Assembly: GCA_035530135.1 (NCBI GenBank)
Contig: DATKVJ010000077.1
Location: 12,070-76,069 of the forward strand
Length of the DNA: 64,000 nucleotides
Source of the DNA: CAIYYX01 sp035530135
GTDB lineage: Bacteria > Pseudomonadota > Gammaproteobacteria > Burkholderiales > Rhodocyclaceae
Reading direction: 5' to 3'
Shown: positions 28,581 to 36,459 of the stretch, in pieces
Numbering within the stretch: the stretch's first letter is position 1
Layout: every line of letters begins with the position of its first letter
The notes under the pieces: generated by a model
The model's input: only the letters and a program-made list of their open reading frames with translations
Told to the model about the DNA's origin: nothing
Databases searched by the model: none
Translations under genes and position numbers: made by a program

Positions 28581-29075
28581 ATGGTCATCCACACCGCCGA
28601 CTTGCTCGACGGCAACGAACAGGCATTGCGCGAAGGCCGACTGCGTGTGGTCGCACCGATGTTCCGCAACTACGGTGGCAAAGCTGCCTTTCACGGCAGC
28701 ATCAGCACGCTCAAGTTGTTTGAGGACAACTCGCTGGTCAGGACGAGCCTGAGCCAGCCTGGATTAGGCCGGGTGCTGGTGATCGATGGCGGCGGTTCGC
28801 TGCGCTGCGCCTTGGTCGGCGACCAGTTGGCGCAGTTGGCTGTCGCCAACGGCTGGGCGGGGATCGTCGCCTACGGCTGCATCCGCGACTCGCGCGCGCT
28901 ATCGGCCATGGCTATCGGCATCTTCGCCTTGGCCGCGCATCCGCTGAAAACGGTGAAGAAAAACGTCGGGGAGAGCGACATCCCTGTGAGCTTCGGCGGC
29001 GTCAGCTTCCGGCCAGGTGACTATCTCTATGCCGACGAAGATGGCGCAATCGTCTGCGATCGTTCGCTGCACTGA
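28581..29075 (+). CDS. RraA-family protein
   Basis: A 164-residue protein of the RraA/HMG-aldolase family. The DGGGSLRCALVGDQLAQLAVANGWAGIVAYGCIRDS stretch is diagnostic; this fold includes E. coli RraA (RNase E inhibitor) and 4-hydroxy-4-methyl-2-oxoglutarate/oxaloacetate lyases with a metal-binding Asp in the D-R/D region. Which activity it has cannot be told from sequence alone. It stands alone after the clpA terminator. Confidence 0.88.
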   Translation: MVIHTADLLDGNEQALREGRLRVVAPMFRNYGGKAAFHGSISTLKLFEDNSLVRTSLSQPGLGRVLVIDGGGSLRCALVGDQLAQLAVANGWAGIVAYGCIRDSRALSAMAIGIFALAAHPLKTVKKNVGESDIPVSFGGVSFRPGDYLYADEDGAIVCDRSLH

Positions 29076-29133
29076 TTTACTGCAGTGCAACATGCGCGCA
29101 TTTCACGAGCCCGAATTGCATTTCGTATCCCAA

Positions 29134-29176
29134 AATATTATTTTTAAGCATATGTTACAATTAATAAAATAATATT
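29134..29176. repeat. AT-only inverted repeat upstream of aceA
   Basis: AATATTATTTT (29134-29144) is the exact reverse complement of AAAATAATATT (29166-29176), separated by 21 AT-rich bases. It lies about 20 bases before the -35 of the aceA promoter. Confidence 0.7.
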
Positions 29177-29197
29177 GATCACCAACGTCTTTAGCTA

Positions 29198-29226
29198 TTG
29201 TTGCTCTGCAAAAACCCCTTTATACT
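29198..29226 (+). promoter_or_regulatory. Promoter of aceA
   Basis: TTGTTG (29198-29203), a 17-base spacer and TATACT (29221-29226): a near-consensus sigma70 promoter, about 180 bases before the aceA ATG. Confidence 0.6.
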
Positions 29227-29412
29227 TCCCTCAACACGAACTCGGCCAAGGCGACCGCCCTGGTCGTGTCCGTAAGGGCGGACTCTACCCTTCCCGCCCT
29301 TTGGTTTGTCAGATCGGATCTCTGGCCGCCCCGTGGATGGACGCTGCCCATCGCACCCGCAAGGTGCGCCGGCGGCGCCGTGATCGCCAACATCCAACCT
29401 TGAGGAACTAAC

Positions 29413-30711
29413 ATGAGCCATGAATTGGAAGTCGCCAAGCTGAAAAAGGAATGGGCCGAGAACCCCCGCTGGAAGGGTATCTCGCGCAGCTACTCGGCGG
29501 AAGACGTGATCCGCTTGCGCGGGTCGCTACAGGTGGAACACACGCTCGCCCGCCGCGGTGCCGAGAAACTGTGGAAGCTGCTGCACACCGAACCCTTCGT
29601 CGCGACGCTGGGAGCGCTGACCGGGAATCAGGCGATGCAGCAGGTGAAGGCCGGCCTGAAAGCGATCTATCTCTCCGGCTGGCAGGTGGCGGGCGACGCC
29701 AACCTCGCCGGGGAAATGTACCCCGACCAGTCGCTCTACCCGGCCAACTCGGTGCCGATGGTGGTCAAGCGCATCAACAACACCTTCGCCCGTGCCGACC
29801 AGATCCAGTGGTCGGAAGGCAAGAACGACGTCGATTATTTCGCGCCCATCGTCGCCGACGCCGAAGCCGGCTTCGGCGGCGTGCTGAACGCTTTCGAACT
29901 GATGAAATCGATGATCGAGGCGGGTGCCGCCGGGGTGCATTTCGAGGACCAGCTCGCTTCGGTGAAAAAATGCGGCCACATGGGCGGCAAGGTCCTGGTA
30001 CCGACCCGCGAGGCCGTCGCCAAGCTGGTCGCCGCGCGACTGGCCGCCGATGTCATGGGCGTGCCGACCCTGGTCATCGCGCGTACCGATGCCGAAGCCG
30101 CCGACCTGATCACCTCCGATGTCGATGATCTCGACAAGCCGTTTTGCACCGGCGAGCGTACCGTCGAGGGCTTCTATCGCACCCGAGCCGGCCTGGAGCA
30201 GTCGGTGGCGCGCGGCCTGGCCTACGCACCATACGTCGATCTGTTGTGGTGCGAGACCGGCAAACCCGACCTGGCCTACGCCAAGGCTTTCGCCGACGCC
30301 ATTCACGCCAAGTTCCCCGGCAAGATGCTGGCCTACAACTGCTCGCCTTCGTTCAATTGGAAGAAGAATCTCGACGACGCCACCATCGCCACCTTCCAGT
30401 CGGCGCTCGGCACCATGGGCTACAAGTTCCAGTTCATCACCCTGGCCGGCTTCCACAGCCTCAACTATTCGATGTTCAATCTGGCCCACGGCTACGCCCG
30501 CAAGCAGATGTCGGCCTTCGTCGAACTGCAGGAGGCCGAGTTCGCCGCGGTCGAGCGGGGCTTCAGCGCAGTCAAGCACCAGCGCGAAGTCGGCACCGGA
30601 TACTTTGACGCCGTGACCCAGACCATCGAAGGCGGCCAGTCCTCGACCACCGCGCTCAAGGGCTCGACCGAGGATGAGCAATTCTTCGAGAAAAAGGTTG
30701 CCAACGCTTGA
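29413..30711 (+). CDS. aceA: Isocitrate lyase
   Basis: A 432-residue glyoxylate-bypass enzyme cleaving isocitrate to succinate and glyoxylate. The catalytic KKCGHMGGK motif with the active Cys follows the AAGVHFEDQ metal region, and LAYNCSPSFNWKK lies later. Size fits the bacterial type. The gene has a long leader with a good promoter and is followed by a GC-rich hairpin, then aceB in the same direction. AceK and icd nearby complete the branch-point control. Confidence 0.97.
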   Translation: MSHELEVAKLKKEWAENPRWKGISRSYSAEDVIRLRGSLQVEHTLARRGAEKLWKLLHTEPFVATLGALTGNQAMQQVKAGLKAIYLSGWQVAGDANLAGEMYPDQSLYPANSVPMVVKRINNTFARADQIQWSEGKNDVDYFAPIVADAEAGFGGVLNAFELMKSMIEAGAAGVHFEDQLASVKKCGHMGGKVLVPTREAVAKLVAARLAADVMGVPTLVIARTDAEAADLITSDVDDLDKPFCTGERTVEGFYRTRAGLEQSVARGLAYAPYVDLLWCETGKPDLAYAKAFADAIHAKFPGKMLAYNCSPSFNWKKNLDDATIATFQSALGTMGYKFQFITLAGFHSLNYSMFNLAHGYARKQMSAFVELQEAEFAAVERGFSAVKHQREVGTGYFDAVTQTIEGGQSSTTALKGSTEDEQFFEKKVANA

Positions 30712-30742
30712 GCCGGACACTACCCTAGTTCGGCATTTGGCG

Positions 30743-30778
30743 CGCCGCGCCCCTAAAAGGGGCGCGGCGTATTTGCCT
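30743..30778 (+). terminator. Hairpin between aceA and aceB
   Basis: Perfect 11-bp stem CGCCGCGCCCC/GGGGCGCGGCG with loop TAAAA, followed by a T-rich tail TATTTGCCTTT. It may terminate or attenuate read-through into aceB. Confidence 0.65.
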
Positions 30779-30819
30779 TTCCATGACACCGTCGCCCCAC
30801 CTCTGAACCAGGATACGAC

Positions 30820-32415
30820 ATGAGCACTCCATTACCCGCCGGCATCCAAATCAAGGCATCGGTTTCGCCGGAATTCGCCCAGATCCTCACTTCCGAAGCA
30901 CTCGGTTTCGTCGCCAAGCTTTGCCGCAGCTTCGAGCCTCGCCGCCAGGAATTGCTGAAGGAGCGCATCAAGGTCCAGGCTCGCCTCGATGCCGGCGTGC
31001 GGCCGGACTTCCTGCCCGAGACCGCCGACATCAGGAATGGCCACTGGACCATCGCCCCTTTGCCCAAGGATCTGCTCTGCCGGCGCATCGAGATCACCGG
31101 TCCGGTCGATCGCAAGATGATCATCAACGCCTTGAATTGCGGTGCCGACGCCTACATGACCGACTTCGAGGATGCCAACTCGCCGCTCTGGTCGAACCAG
31201 ATCCAAGGCCAGATCAACATCATGGACGCCATCCGGCGCCGGATCGATTTCGAGCAGGGCGGCAAGCGCTATCAGCTCAACGACAAGCTGGCGACGCTGA
31301 TCGTCCGCCCGCGCGGCTGGCATCTCGATGAAAAGCACGTGCTGGTCGATGGTCAGCGCGCCGCCGGCGGCATCTTCGATTTCGCCCTGTTCATGTTCCA
31401 CAATGCCAAGGAATTGATCGCGCGCGGCTCGGGGCCTTACTTCTACCTGCCCAAGGTGGAATCGCACCTCGAAGCGCGCCTGTGGAACGACATTTTCGTC
31501 ATGGCTCAGGAAGAGCTGGGCATCCCGCGCGGCACGATCAAGGCAACCGTCCTGGTCGAGACCATCCTCGCCGCCTTCGAGATGGACGAGATCCTGTATG
31601 AACTGCGCGAGCACTCTGCCGGCCTCAATGCCGGGCGTTGGGACTACATCTTCAGCTGCATCAAGAAGTTCAAGAGCAACGCCGACTTCTGCCTGGCCGA
31701 CCGCGCCCGAATCACCATGACCGTGCCCTTCATGCGCGCCTACGCGCTGCTGCTGCTGAAGACCTGCCACCGGCGCAATGCCCCGGCGATGGGCGGCATG
31801 AGCGCGCTGATCCCGATCAAGAACGACCCGGCGGCCAACGACAAGGCGATGGCCGCGATACGCAGCGACAAGGCCCGCGACGCCGCCGACGGCTACGACG
31901 GCGGCTGGGTCGCCCACCCGGGCCTGGTGCCAATCGCGATGGAGGAATTCGTCAAGGTGCTGGGCGAGCGGCCCAACCAGATCGACAAGAAGCGCGACGA
32001 CGTTGTGGTCACCGCCGCCGAACTGCTGGACTTCCAGCCGGAGCAGCCGATCACCGAAGCGGGCCTGCGCGGCAACATCAGCGTCGGCATCCAGTACCTG
32101 GGCTCGTGGCTCGCCGGCAACGGCTGCGTGCCGATCTTCAACCTGATGGAAGATGCCGCCACCGCCGAGATCTCGCGCTCCCAGGTGTGGCAATGGATCC
32201 GCTCCCCCAAGGGCGTGCTGGAAGACGGGCGCAAAGTCACCGCCGACATGGTCCGGCAGATGATTCCCGAAGAGCTGGTCAAGATTAAGGCGCTGGTCGG
32301 CGAGGCCGCGTTCAACGCCACCTACCTCCAAGCGGCCGGGGTCTTCGAGCAGATGTCCACGGCGGTCGAATTCGTCGACTTCCTGACCCTGCCGCTCTAC
32401 GAGAGGCTGGCGTAG
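30820..32415 (+). CDS. aceB: Malate synthase A
   Basis: A 531-residue enzyme condensing glyoxylate with acetyl-CoA to malate, the second bypass step. Characteristic stretches include MTDFEDANSPLW, the IVRPRGWHLDEKHV segment with the catalytic Arg, and FYLPKVESHLEARLW. The length fits isoform A rather than the roughly 720-residue G form. It is downstream of aceA, separated by a hairpin, so expression may be linked but unequal. A hairpin without T-run follows (32422-32448). Confidence 0.97.
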   Translation: MSTPLPAGIQIKASVSPEFAQILTSEALGFVAKLCRSFEPRRQELLKERIKVQARLDAGVRPDFLPETADIRNGHWTIAPLPKDLLCRRIEITGPVDRKMIINALNCGADAYMTDFEDANSPLWSNQIQGQINIMDAIRRRIDFEQGGKRYQLNDKLATLIVRPRGWHLDEKHVLVDGQRAAGGIFDFALFMFHNAKELIARGSGPYFYLPKVESHLEARLWNDIFVMAQEELGIPRGTIKATVLVETILAAFEMDEILYELREHSAGLNAGRWDYIFSCIKKFKSNADFCLADRARITMTVPFMRAYALLLLKTCHRRNAPAMGGMSALIPIKNDPAANDKAMAAIRSDKARDAADGYDGGWVAHPGLVPIAMEEFVKVLGERPNQIDKKRDDVVVTAAELLDFQPEQPITEAGLRGNISVGIQYLGSWLAGNGCVPIFNLMEDAATAEISRSQVWQWIRSPKGVLEDGRKVTADMVRQMIPEELVKIKALVGEAAFNATYLQAAGVFEQMSTAVEFVDFLTLPLYERLA

Positions 32416-32421
32416 TCAACA

Positions 32422-32448
32422 CCGGCGCCCGGGATCATCGGGTGCCGG
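32422..32448 (+). terminator. Possible terminator hairpin after aceB
   Basis: CCGGCGCCCG pairs with CGGGTGCCGG (one G-T pair) across a seven-base loop, just after the aceB stop. No T-run follows, so rho-independent termination is doubtful. Confidence 0.4.
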
Positions 32449-32509
32449 CGCTTGCCCTCGCCGGCGGCGACCTGCAAAATGGCGTTCCCAGCCGCCGGAG
32501 CGCTTTGCC

Positions 32510-32824
32510 ATGCCCTATACCGTCATCGTCTCGTTCGCCCGCGATCGCGAATACGAGTTTAGGTTCCCGGACAGCCCGGCGCTGCCGACGCGCGACGAAG
32601 CACAGCGCTGGCTCGACCAGGAATGGTCGGATCTCGACTGCGCCCCGATCAACCCGCTGGGCAAGGTACTGACGCTCGACAAGCTGCTCTCGATCGCCAG
32701 ATACGCCGGCGAGAAGCGCTTCTCAGACGGCGGTGAATGGGCCCAGCGCTACGCCCGTGCCGCGCTGGCCGCGCTGGGGCGCAACACGGTGCGCGTCGAT
32801 ATCGCCGAGCACGTGGTCGGCTAG
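32510..32824 (+). CDS. Hypothetical 104-residue protein
   Basis: Unrecognised. A soluble-looking acidic protein starting MPYTVIVSFARDREYEFRFPDS, with a central DEAQRWLDQEWSDLD region and an Ala/Arg-rich C-terminal helix. No signal peptide or membrane segment and no known motif. Reading frame and GC pattern are coding-like. Its TAG stop overlaps the marC stop in a shared CTAG, so the two genes end tail to tail with no spacer. Confidence 0.6.
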   Translation: MPYTVIVSFARDREYEFRFPDSPALPTRDEAQRWLDQEWSDLDCAPINPLGKVLTLDKLLSIARYAGEKRFSDGGEWAQRYARAALAALGRNTVRVDIAEHVVG

Positions 32825-33447
32825 CCGGCCAGAGGCGGAAACAGTTCCTTCAGCCCGGTGGCCATCATGTCGATCGCCATTCCGGCCAGCAGGAAGCCGG
32901 TCAGGCGTTCGATGACGTTGAGCTTCGCCGCGGTCAGCCAGCGCTGGGTCTTAGCGGCGAAGCGGAAGGTGGCCCAGGTGATCGCACCGACCGTCAAACC
33001 GGGGACCACGATCAGCGCGAAATCTGCGACGCGTTGCAGGGCGCCGTGGGTCATCATGTAGGACAGCGCCGCCGGCCCGGCCAGCAGTGGAATGCCCAGA
33101 GGAACGATGCCGCGGCCCTCGCGGTCCGCGGCGGCCGAAGTCTCGGCGGCGGTCTGTTTGACCGCCTTCTCTTGCCCCAGCACCATGGCGATGCCCAGGA
33201 TCAGCACGATGATGCCGCCGCCGACGCGCATACCGCCCAGACTCATGCCGAGCAGATCGAGGATCTCGGCGCCGATCAATCCCGCCCCGACCAGCGCCAC
33301 GGTCACCGTCACGCCCAACACGCGGGCGTAGCGGTGCTGCGATGACGTGGATAAGCCGCCGGTCGCCTGGAGAAACAGCGGGATCAGGCCGAAGGGCTCG
33401 ACCAGCGCCAGCAGCGTGACGATTTTCTTCAGCATCAGCGCGGTCAT
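32821..33447 (-). CDS. MarC-family integral membrane protein
   Basis: A 208-residue protein with about six hydrophobic helices. It starts MTALMLKKIVTLLALVEPFGLIPLF and has RVGGGIIVLILGIAM and PLGIPLLAGPAALSYMM, features of the MarC/UPF0056 family. The family was once linked to multiple antibiotic resistance but its transport substrate is unknown. It overlaps the stop of the upstream plus-strand gene by the CTAG tetranucleotide and lies 30 bases downstream of dut on the same strand. Confidence 0.88.
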   Translation of the reverse strand: MTALMLKKIVTLLALVEPFGLIPLFLQATGGLSTSSQHRYARVLGVTVTVALVGAGLIGAEILDLLGMSLGGMRVGGGIIVLILGIAMVLGQEKAVKQTAAETSAAADREGRGIVPLGIPLLAGPAALSYMMTHGALQRVADFALIVVPGLTVGAITWATFRFAAKTQRWLTAAKLNVIERLTGFLLAGMAIDMMATGLKELFPPLAG

Positions 33448-33477
33448 CGTGGATACGCCGAAGCGGACGCCCGGAAC

Positions 33478-33939
33478 TCAGGACTTGCCGGTGCTGCCGA
33501 AGCCGCCTTCGCCCCGCCCGCTGGCGGCGAAATCGTCGACGATGTTGAAGCCGACCTGCAGGACCGGCACCACCACCAGTTGCGCGAGCCGGTCGAGCGG
33601 ATTCAGGGTGAAGGTCTCCTTGCCGCGATTCCAGGTGGAAACGAAGATCTCGCCCTGGTAATCCGAGTCGATCAGGCCGACCAGATTGCCCAGCACGATG
33701 CCGTGCTTGTGGCCGAGCCCGGAGCGCGGCAGGATCAGCGCCGCCAGGCCGGGATCGGCGAGGTGGATGGCGATGCCGGTGGGAATCAGCTGCGTCTCGC
33801 CGGGATGGATTTTTACCGGCAGCTCGATGCAGGCGCGCAGGTCGAGACCGGCGGCGCCCGCCGTGGCGTAATGCGGCGCGTATTGTCCTGCGGCGTCCCT
33901 CAAGCGCGGGTCGAGGATCTTGACGTCGATGCGATGCAT
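33478..33939 (-). CDS. dut: dUTP diphosphatase
   Basis: A 153-residue trimeric dUTPase removing dUTP and supplying dUMP. The five motifs are visible: AGAAGLDLRA, the PRSGLGHKHG motif, GNLVGLIDSDYQGE with the catalytic Asp, DRLAQLVVVP, and the C-terminal arm GRGEGGFGSTG. It lies immediately downstream of coaBC (1-base gap), the dfp-dut order known from many proteobacteria. Confidence 0.97.
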   Translation of the reverse strand: MHRIDVKILDPRLRDAAGQYAPHYATAGAAGLDLRACIELPVKIHPGETQLIPTGIAIHLADPGLAALILPRSGLGHKHGIVLGNLVGLIDSDYQGEIFVSTWNRGKETFTLNPLDRLAQLVVVPVLQVGFNIVDDFAASGRGEGGFGSTGKS

Positions 33940-33940
33940 G

Positions 33941-35131
33941 TCAGCGGCGGTCGAGCATGGGGACGAGGTGGGCGACGATGGCGCGCGCCACGGCTAGCTT
34001 CTCGCCCGCGGGCAGCGGATGGCTGCCGTCGGCGTCGAACAGGATCACGCTGTTGGCGTCGCCGCCCAGGCCATCCTGGATCAGGTTGCCAACGACCAGC
34101 GGCAGCCTCTTGGCGACGCGCTTGCTTTCGGCGTATTCGGCCAGATTCCGGCTCTCTGCGGCGAAACCGACGCAAAACGGGGCGTTGGGCAAGGCCGCAA
34201 CCTCGGCGAGGATGTCCGGGTTTTGCGTGAGCTCCAGGGTCATGGTGCCGCCGCTCTTCTTGATCTTGTCTGCGTGCGCAATTGCCGGGCGATAGTCCGC
34301 CACCGCCGCGACGGCGATGAACAGGTCTTGCGCCGGCAATTCGCGCAGCACCGCCTCGCGCATCTGGGCGGCGCTCTCGACGTCGATGCGCGTGACGCCG
34401 CGCGGCGTCGCCAGGGCGACCGGACCCGCCACCAAGGTCACCGCTGCACCGGCCTCGCGGCAGGCGCGCGCCAGGGCGAAACCCATCTTGCCAGAACTGG
34501 CGTTGGTCAGCCCGCGCACCGGATCGATGGGTTCGAAGGTCGGACCGGCGGTCAGCAGCACGCGCCGGCCGGCAAGCAGTTTGGGCTGGAAGAAGGCGGC
34601 GAGTTCTTCGCAGATCGCCTCCGGTTCGAGCATCCGCCCCGGCCCCACCTCGCCGCAGGCCTGCGAGCCGACATCCGGACCGAGCAGGACGACGCCGTCA
34701 TCGATCAATTGCCGGGCGTTGCGCCGCGTCGGCGCCTGCTCCCACATCTGCCGGTTCATCGCCGGCGCCGCCAGCAGCGGACACTCCCGCGCCAGGCAGA
34801 GGGTCGCGAGCAGGTCGTCGGCCAGGCCGTGGACCAGCTTGGCGAGGAAATCGGCGCTGGCCGGCGCCACCAGGATGGCGTCGGCGCCGCGGGAAAGCGC
34901 GATGTGCGCCATGCCGCCGGGTGCGCGCGCGTCCCAAAGATCGCCCCATACCGGCCGACCGGTGAGCGCCTGGAAGGTCGCCGGGCCGACGAAATGCGAA
35001 CCGGCGGCGGTCAGCACGACATCGACGTCGGCGCCGCCCTTCACCAGCAGGCGCGCCAACTCTGCCGCCTTGTAAGCCGCCACGCCGCCGGTGACACCGA
35101 GCACGATGCGTCTAGCCGAAAACTCAGTCAT
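33941..35131 (-). CDS. coaBC: Bifunctional phosphopantothenoylcysteine decarboxylase/phosphopantothenate-cysteine ligase
   Basis: A 396-residue coenzyme A biosynthetic enzyme. CoaC half: MTEFSARRIVLGVTGGVAAYKAAEL, the His-containing ARAPGGMAHIALSRGADAILVAPASADF and the MNRQMW motif. CoaB half: TAGPTFEPIDPVRGLTNASSGKMG. Start ATG 35129-35131 is used because the longer frame overlaps radC upstream. It precedes dut and is divergent from radC. Together with panB and panC elsewhere in the window it covers much of the pantothenate-CoA route. Confidence 0.96.
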   Translation of the reverse strand: MTEFSARRIVLGVTGGVAAYKAAELARLLVKGGADVDVVLTAAGSHFVGPATFQALTGRPVWGDLWDARAPGGMAHIALSRGADAILVAPASADFLAKLVHGLADDLLATLCLARECPLLAAPAMNRQMWEQAPTRRNARQLIDDGVVLLGPDVGSQACGEVGPGRMLEPEAICEELAAFFQPKLLAGRRVLLTAGPTFEPIDPVRGLTNASSGKMGFALARACREAGAAVTLVAGPVALATPRGVTRIDVESAAQMREAVLRELPAQDLFIAVAAVADYRPAIAHADKIKKSGGTMTLELTQNPDILAEVAALPNAPFCVGFAAESRNLAEYAESKRVAKRLPLVVGNLIQDGLGGDANSVILFDADGSHPLPAGEKLAVARAIVAHLVPMLDRR

Positions 35132-35175
35132 GACATTAGAATATCGACCAACCATTCGATCAGGCATTCTAACCC

Positions 35176-35853
35176 ATGGCAATTGCCGATTGGCCCGAAC
35201 AAGAACGGCCGCGCGAGCGTCTGCTGAAGCACGGTGCCGGAGCGCTCTCCGACGCGGAACTGCTCGCGATCTTCCTGCGCGTGGGCATCCGGGGCAAGAG
35301 CGCGGTCGATCTGGGCCGCCAGCTGCTCGCCCACTTCGGTTCCTGGCAGCGCCTGTTCCAAGCAGAAGCGATGGAATTCGCCGCGATCCCGGGCATGGGC
35401 AGCGCCAAGATCGCGCAGCTGCAGGCGGTGCTGGAGCTGGCGCGGCGCAGCCTGGGCGAGCAGTTGGATAGCCGCGACCTGTTCGGCGCGCCCGGTGCGG
35501 TGCGCGACTGGTTGCGCCTCACGCTCGCGCATCTGCCCCACGAAGCCTTCCTGGCGCTATGGCTGGACGCGCAGAACCGCCTGATCCGTCACGACGAGCT
35601 GTTCCGCGGCACGCTCACCCAGACCTCGGTTTATCCGCGCGAGGTGGTCAAGCAGGCGCTGTCGCGGAACGCCGCGGCGGTGATCTTCGCCCACAACCAC
35701 CCCTCCGGCGCCGCCGAGCCCTCGCGCGCCGACGAGGCCCTGACCGTGTCGCTGCGACAAGCGCTGGCGCTGGTCGATGTCAAAGTGCTCGATCACTTCA
35801 TCGTCGCCGGCAATGCGCCGCCGATGTCCTTCGCCGAGCGGGGCCTGCTGTAA
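35176..35853 (+). CDS. radC: RadC-family JAMM/MPN+ protein
   Basis: A 225-residue RadC protein: a helix-hairpin-helix-like N-terminal part (ERLLKHGAGALSDAELLAIFLRVG) and the JAMM metal motif in AVIFAHNHPSGAAEPSRAD. The name suggests DNA repair, but the function of RadC is unsettled and the original E. coli phenotype was reassigned. It is divergent from coaBC and upstream of the ribosomal protein pair. Confidence 0.93.
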   Translation: MAIADWPEQERPRERLLKHGAGALSDAELLAIFLRVGIRGKSAVDLGRQLLAHFGSWQRLFQAEAMEFAAIPGMGSAKIAQLQAVLELARRSLGEQLDSRDLFGAPGAVRDWLRLTLAHLPHEAFLALWLDAQNRLIRHDELFRGTLTQTSVYPREVVKQALSRNAAAVIFAHNHPSGAAEPSRADEALTVSLRQALALVDVKVLDHFIVAGNAPPMSFAERGLL

Positions 35854-35885
35854 ACCTGGCGGAAATGTCCGGCCGGAATTCGGGC

Positions 35886-35915
35886 TTGAAGTTTTTCCCA
35901 AGCCACGCGTATAAT
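35886..35915 (+). promoter_or_regulatory. Promoter of rpmB-rpmG
   Basis: TTGAAG (35886-35891), an 18-base spacer and a perfect TATAAT (35910-35915), about 32 bases before the rpmB ATG. Confidence 0.7.
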
Positions 35916-35947
35916 GCGCGGCTAAATCGCTTTCTGGAGCAACCCAC

Positions 35948-36184
35948 ATGTCCCGCGTTTGCCAAGTCACGGGCAAGGCCCCGATGGTCGGAAACCACGT
36001 TTCCCACGCCAACAACAAGACCAAGCGCCGCTTTCTGCCCAACCTGCAGAATCGCCGCTTCTGGGTCGAGTCCCAAAATCGCTGGGTGAGGCTGCGCGTT
36101 TCCAATGCCGGCCTGCGCACCATCGACAAAAAAGGCATCGACGTCATCCTCGCCGAGCTGAAGAGCCGCGGCGAGTCGTTCTGA
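35948..36184 (+). CDS. rpmB: 50S ribosomal protein L28
   Basis: A 78-residue protein starting MSRVCQVTGKAPMVGNHVSHANNKTKRRFLPN, unmistakably L28 of the large subunit. It has a strong promoter and a CTGGAGC ribosome site. It is followed 29 bases later by rpmG, the usual L28-L33 operon. Confidence 0.98.
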   Translation: MSRVCQVTGKAPMVGNHVSHANNKTKRRFLPNLQNRRFWVESQNRWVRLRVSNAGLRTIDKKGIDVILAELKSRGESF

Positions 36185-36213
36185 CGCCCGCCGCAACCTG
36201 ACCGGAGATCACC

Positions 36214-36381
36214 ATGGCCAAAGGCGCCCGCGAAAAAATCAAGCTCGAATCGACGGCCGGTACCGGCCATTTCTACACCACCACCAAGAACAAGCGGACC
36301 ACGCCCGAGAAGCTGGAAATGGTCAAGTACGACCCCAAGGTCCGCAAGCACGTCGCCTACAAGGAAACCAAGCTGAAGTAA
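36214..36381 (+). CDS. rpmG: 50S ribosomal protein L33
   Basis: A 55-residue protein (ATG 36214, TAA 36379-36381) starting MAKGAREKIKLESTAGTGHFYT and ending HVAYKETKLK, typical of L33. The variant carries no zinc-binding cysteines (C- type), consistent with no paralogue pair here. CGGAG lies 9 bases before the ATG. A bidirectional terminator follows. Confidence 0.97.
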   Translation: MAKGAREKIKLESTAGTGHFYTTTKNKRTTPEKLEMVKYDPKVRKHVAYKETKLK

Positions 36382-36400
36382 GGCTTACCCCGTACCGGCA

Positions 36401-36428
36401 AAAAAACCCGCTCGATGGCGGGTTTTTT
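36401..36428. terminator. Bidirectional terminator between rpmG and the desaturase gene
   Basis: AAAAAACCCGC pairs perfectly with GCGGGTTTTTT across a 6-base loop, giving a T6 tail on either strand. It serves rpmG from the left and the desaturase from the right. Confidence 0.92.
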
Positions 36429-36459
36429 GTTGGCTGTTGGCTTGGTCGTTTCGGGCGGT

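Larger units (their letters stand above)
29076..29412. other. 337-base aceA upstream region
   Basis: No gene is apparent. It contains an AT-rich block (about 29118-29180) with a perfect 11-bp inverted repeat, a strong promoter at 29198-29226, and a leader of about 180 bases before aceA. Length and composition suggest a regulatory region for the glyoxylate genes. Confidence 0.55.

Noticed and set aside
29101..29180. AT-rich block before aceA as a phage attachment or island boundary
   Set aside because: No integrase, tRNA or direct repeat is nearby, and genes on both sides are core metabolic genes.
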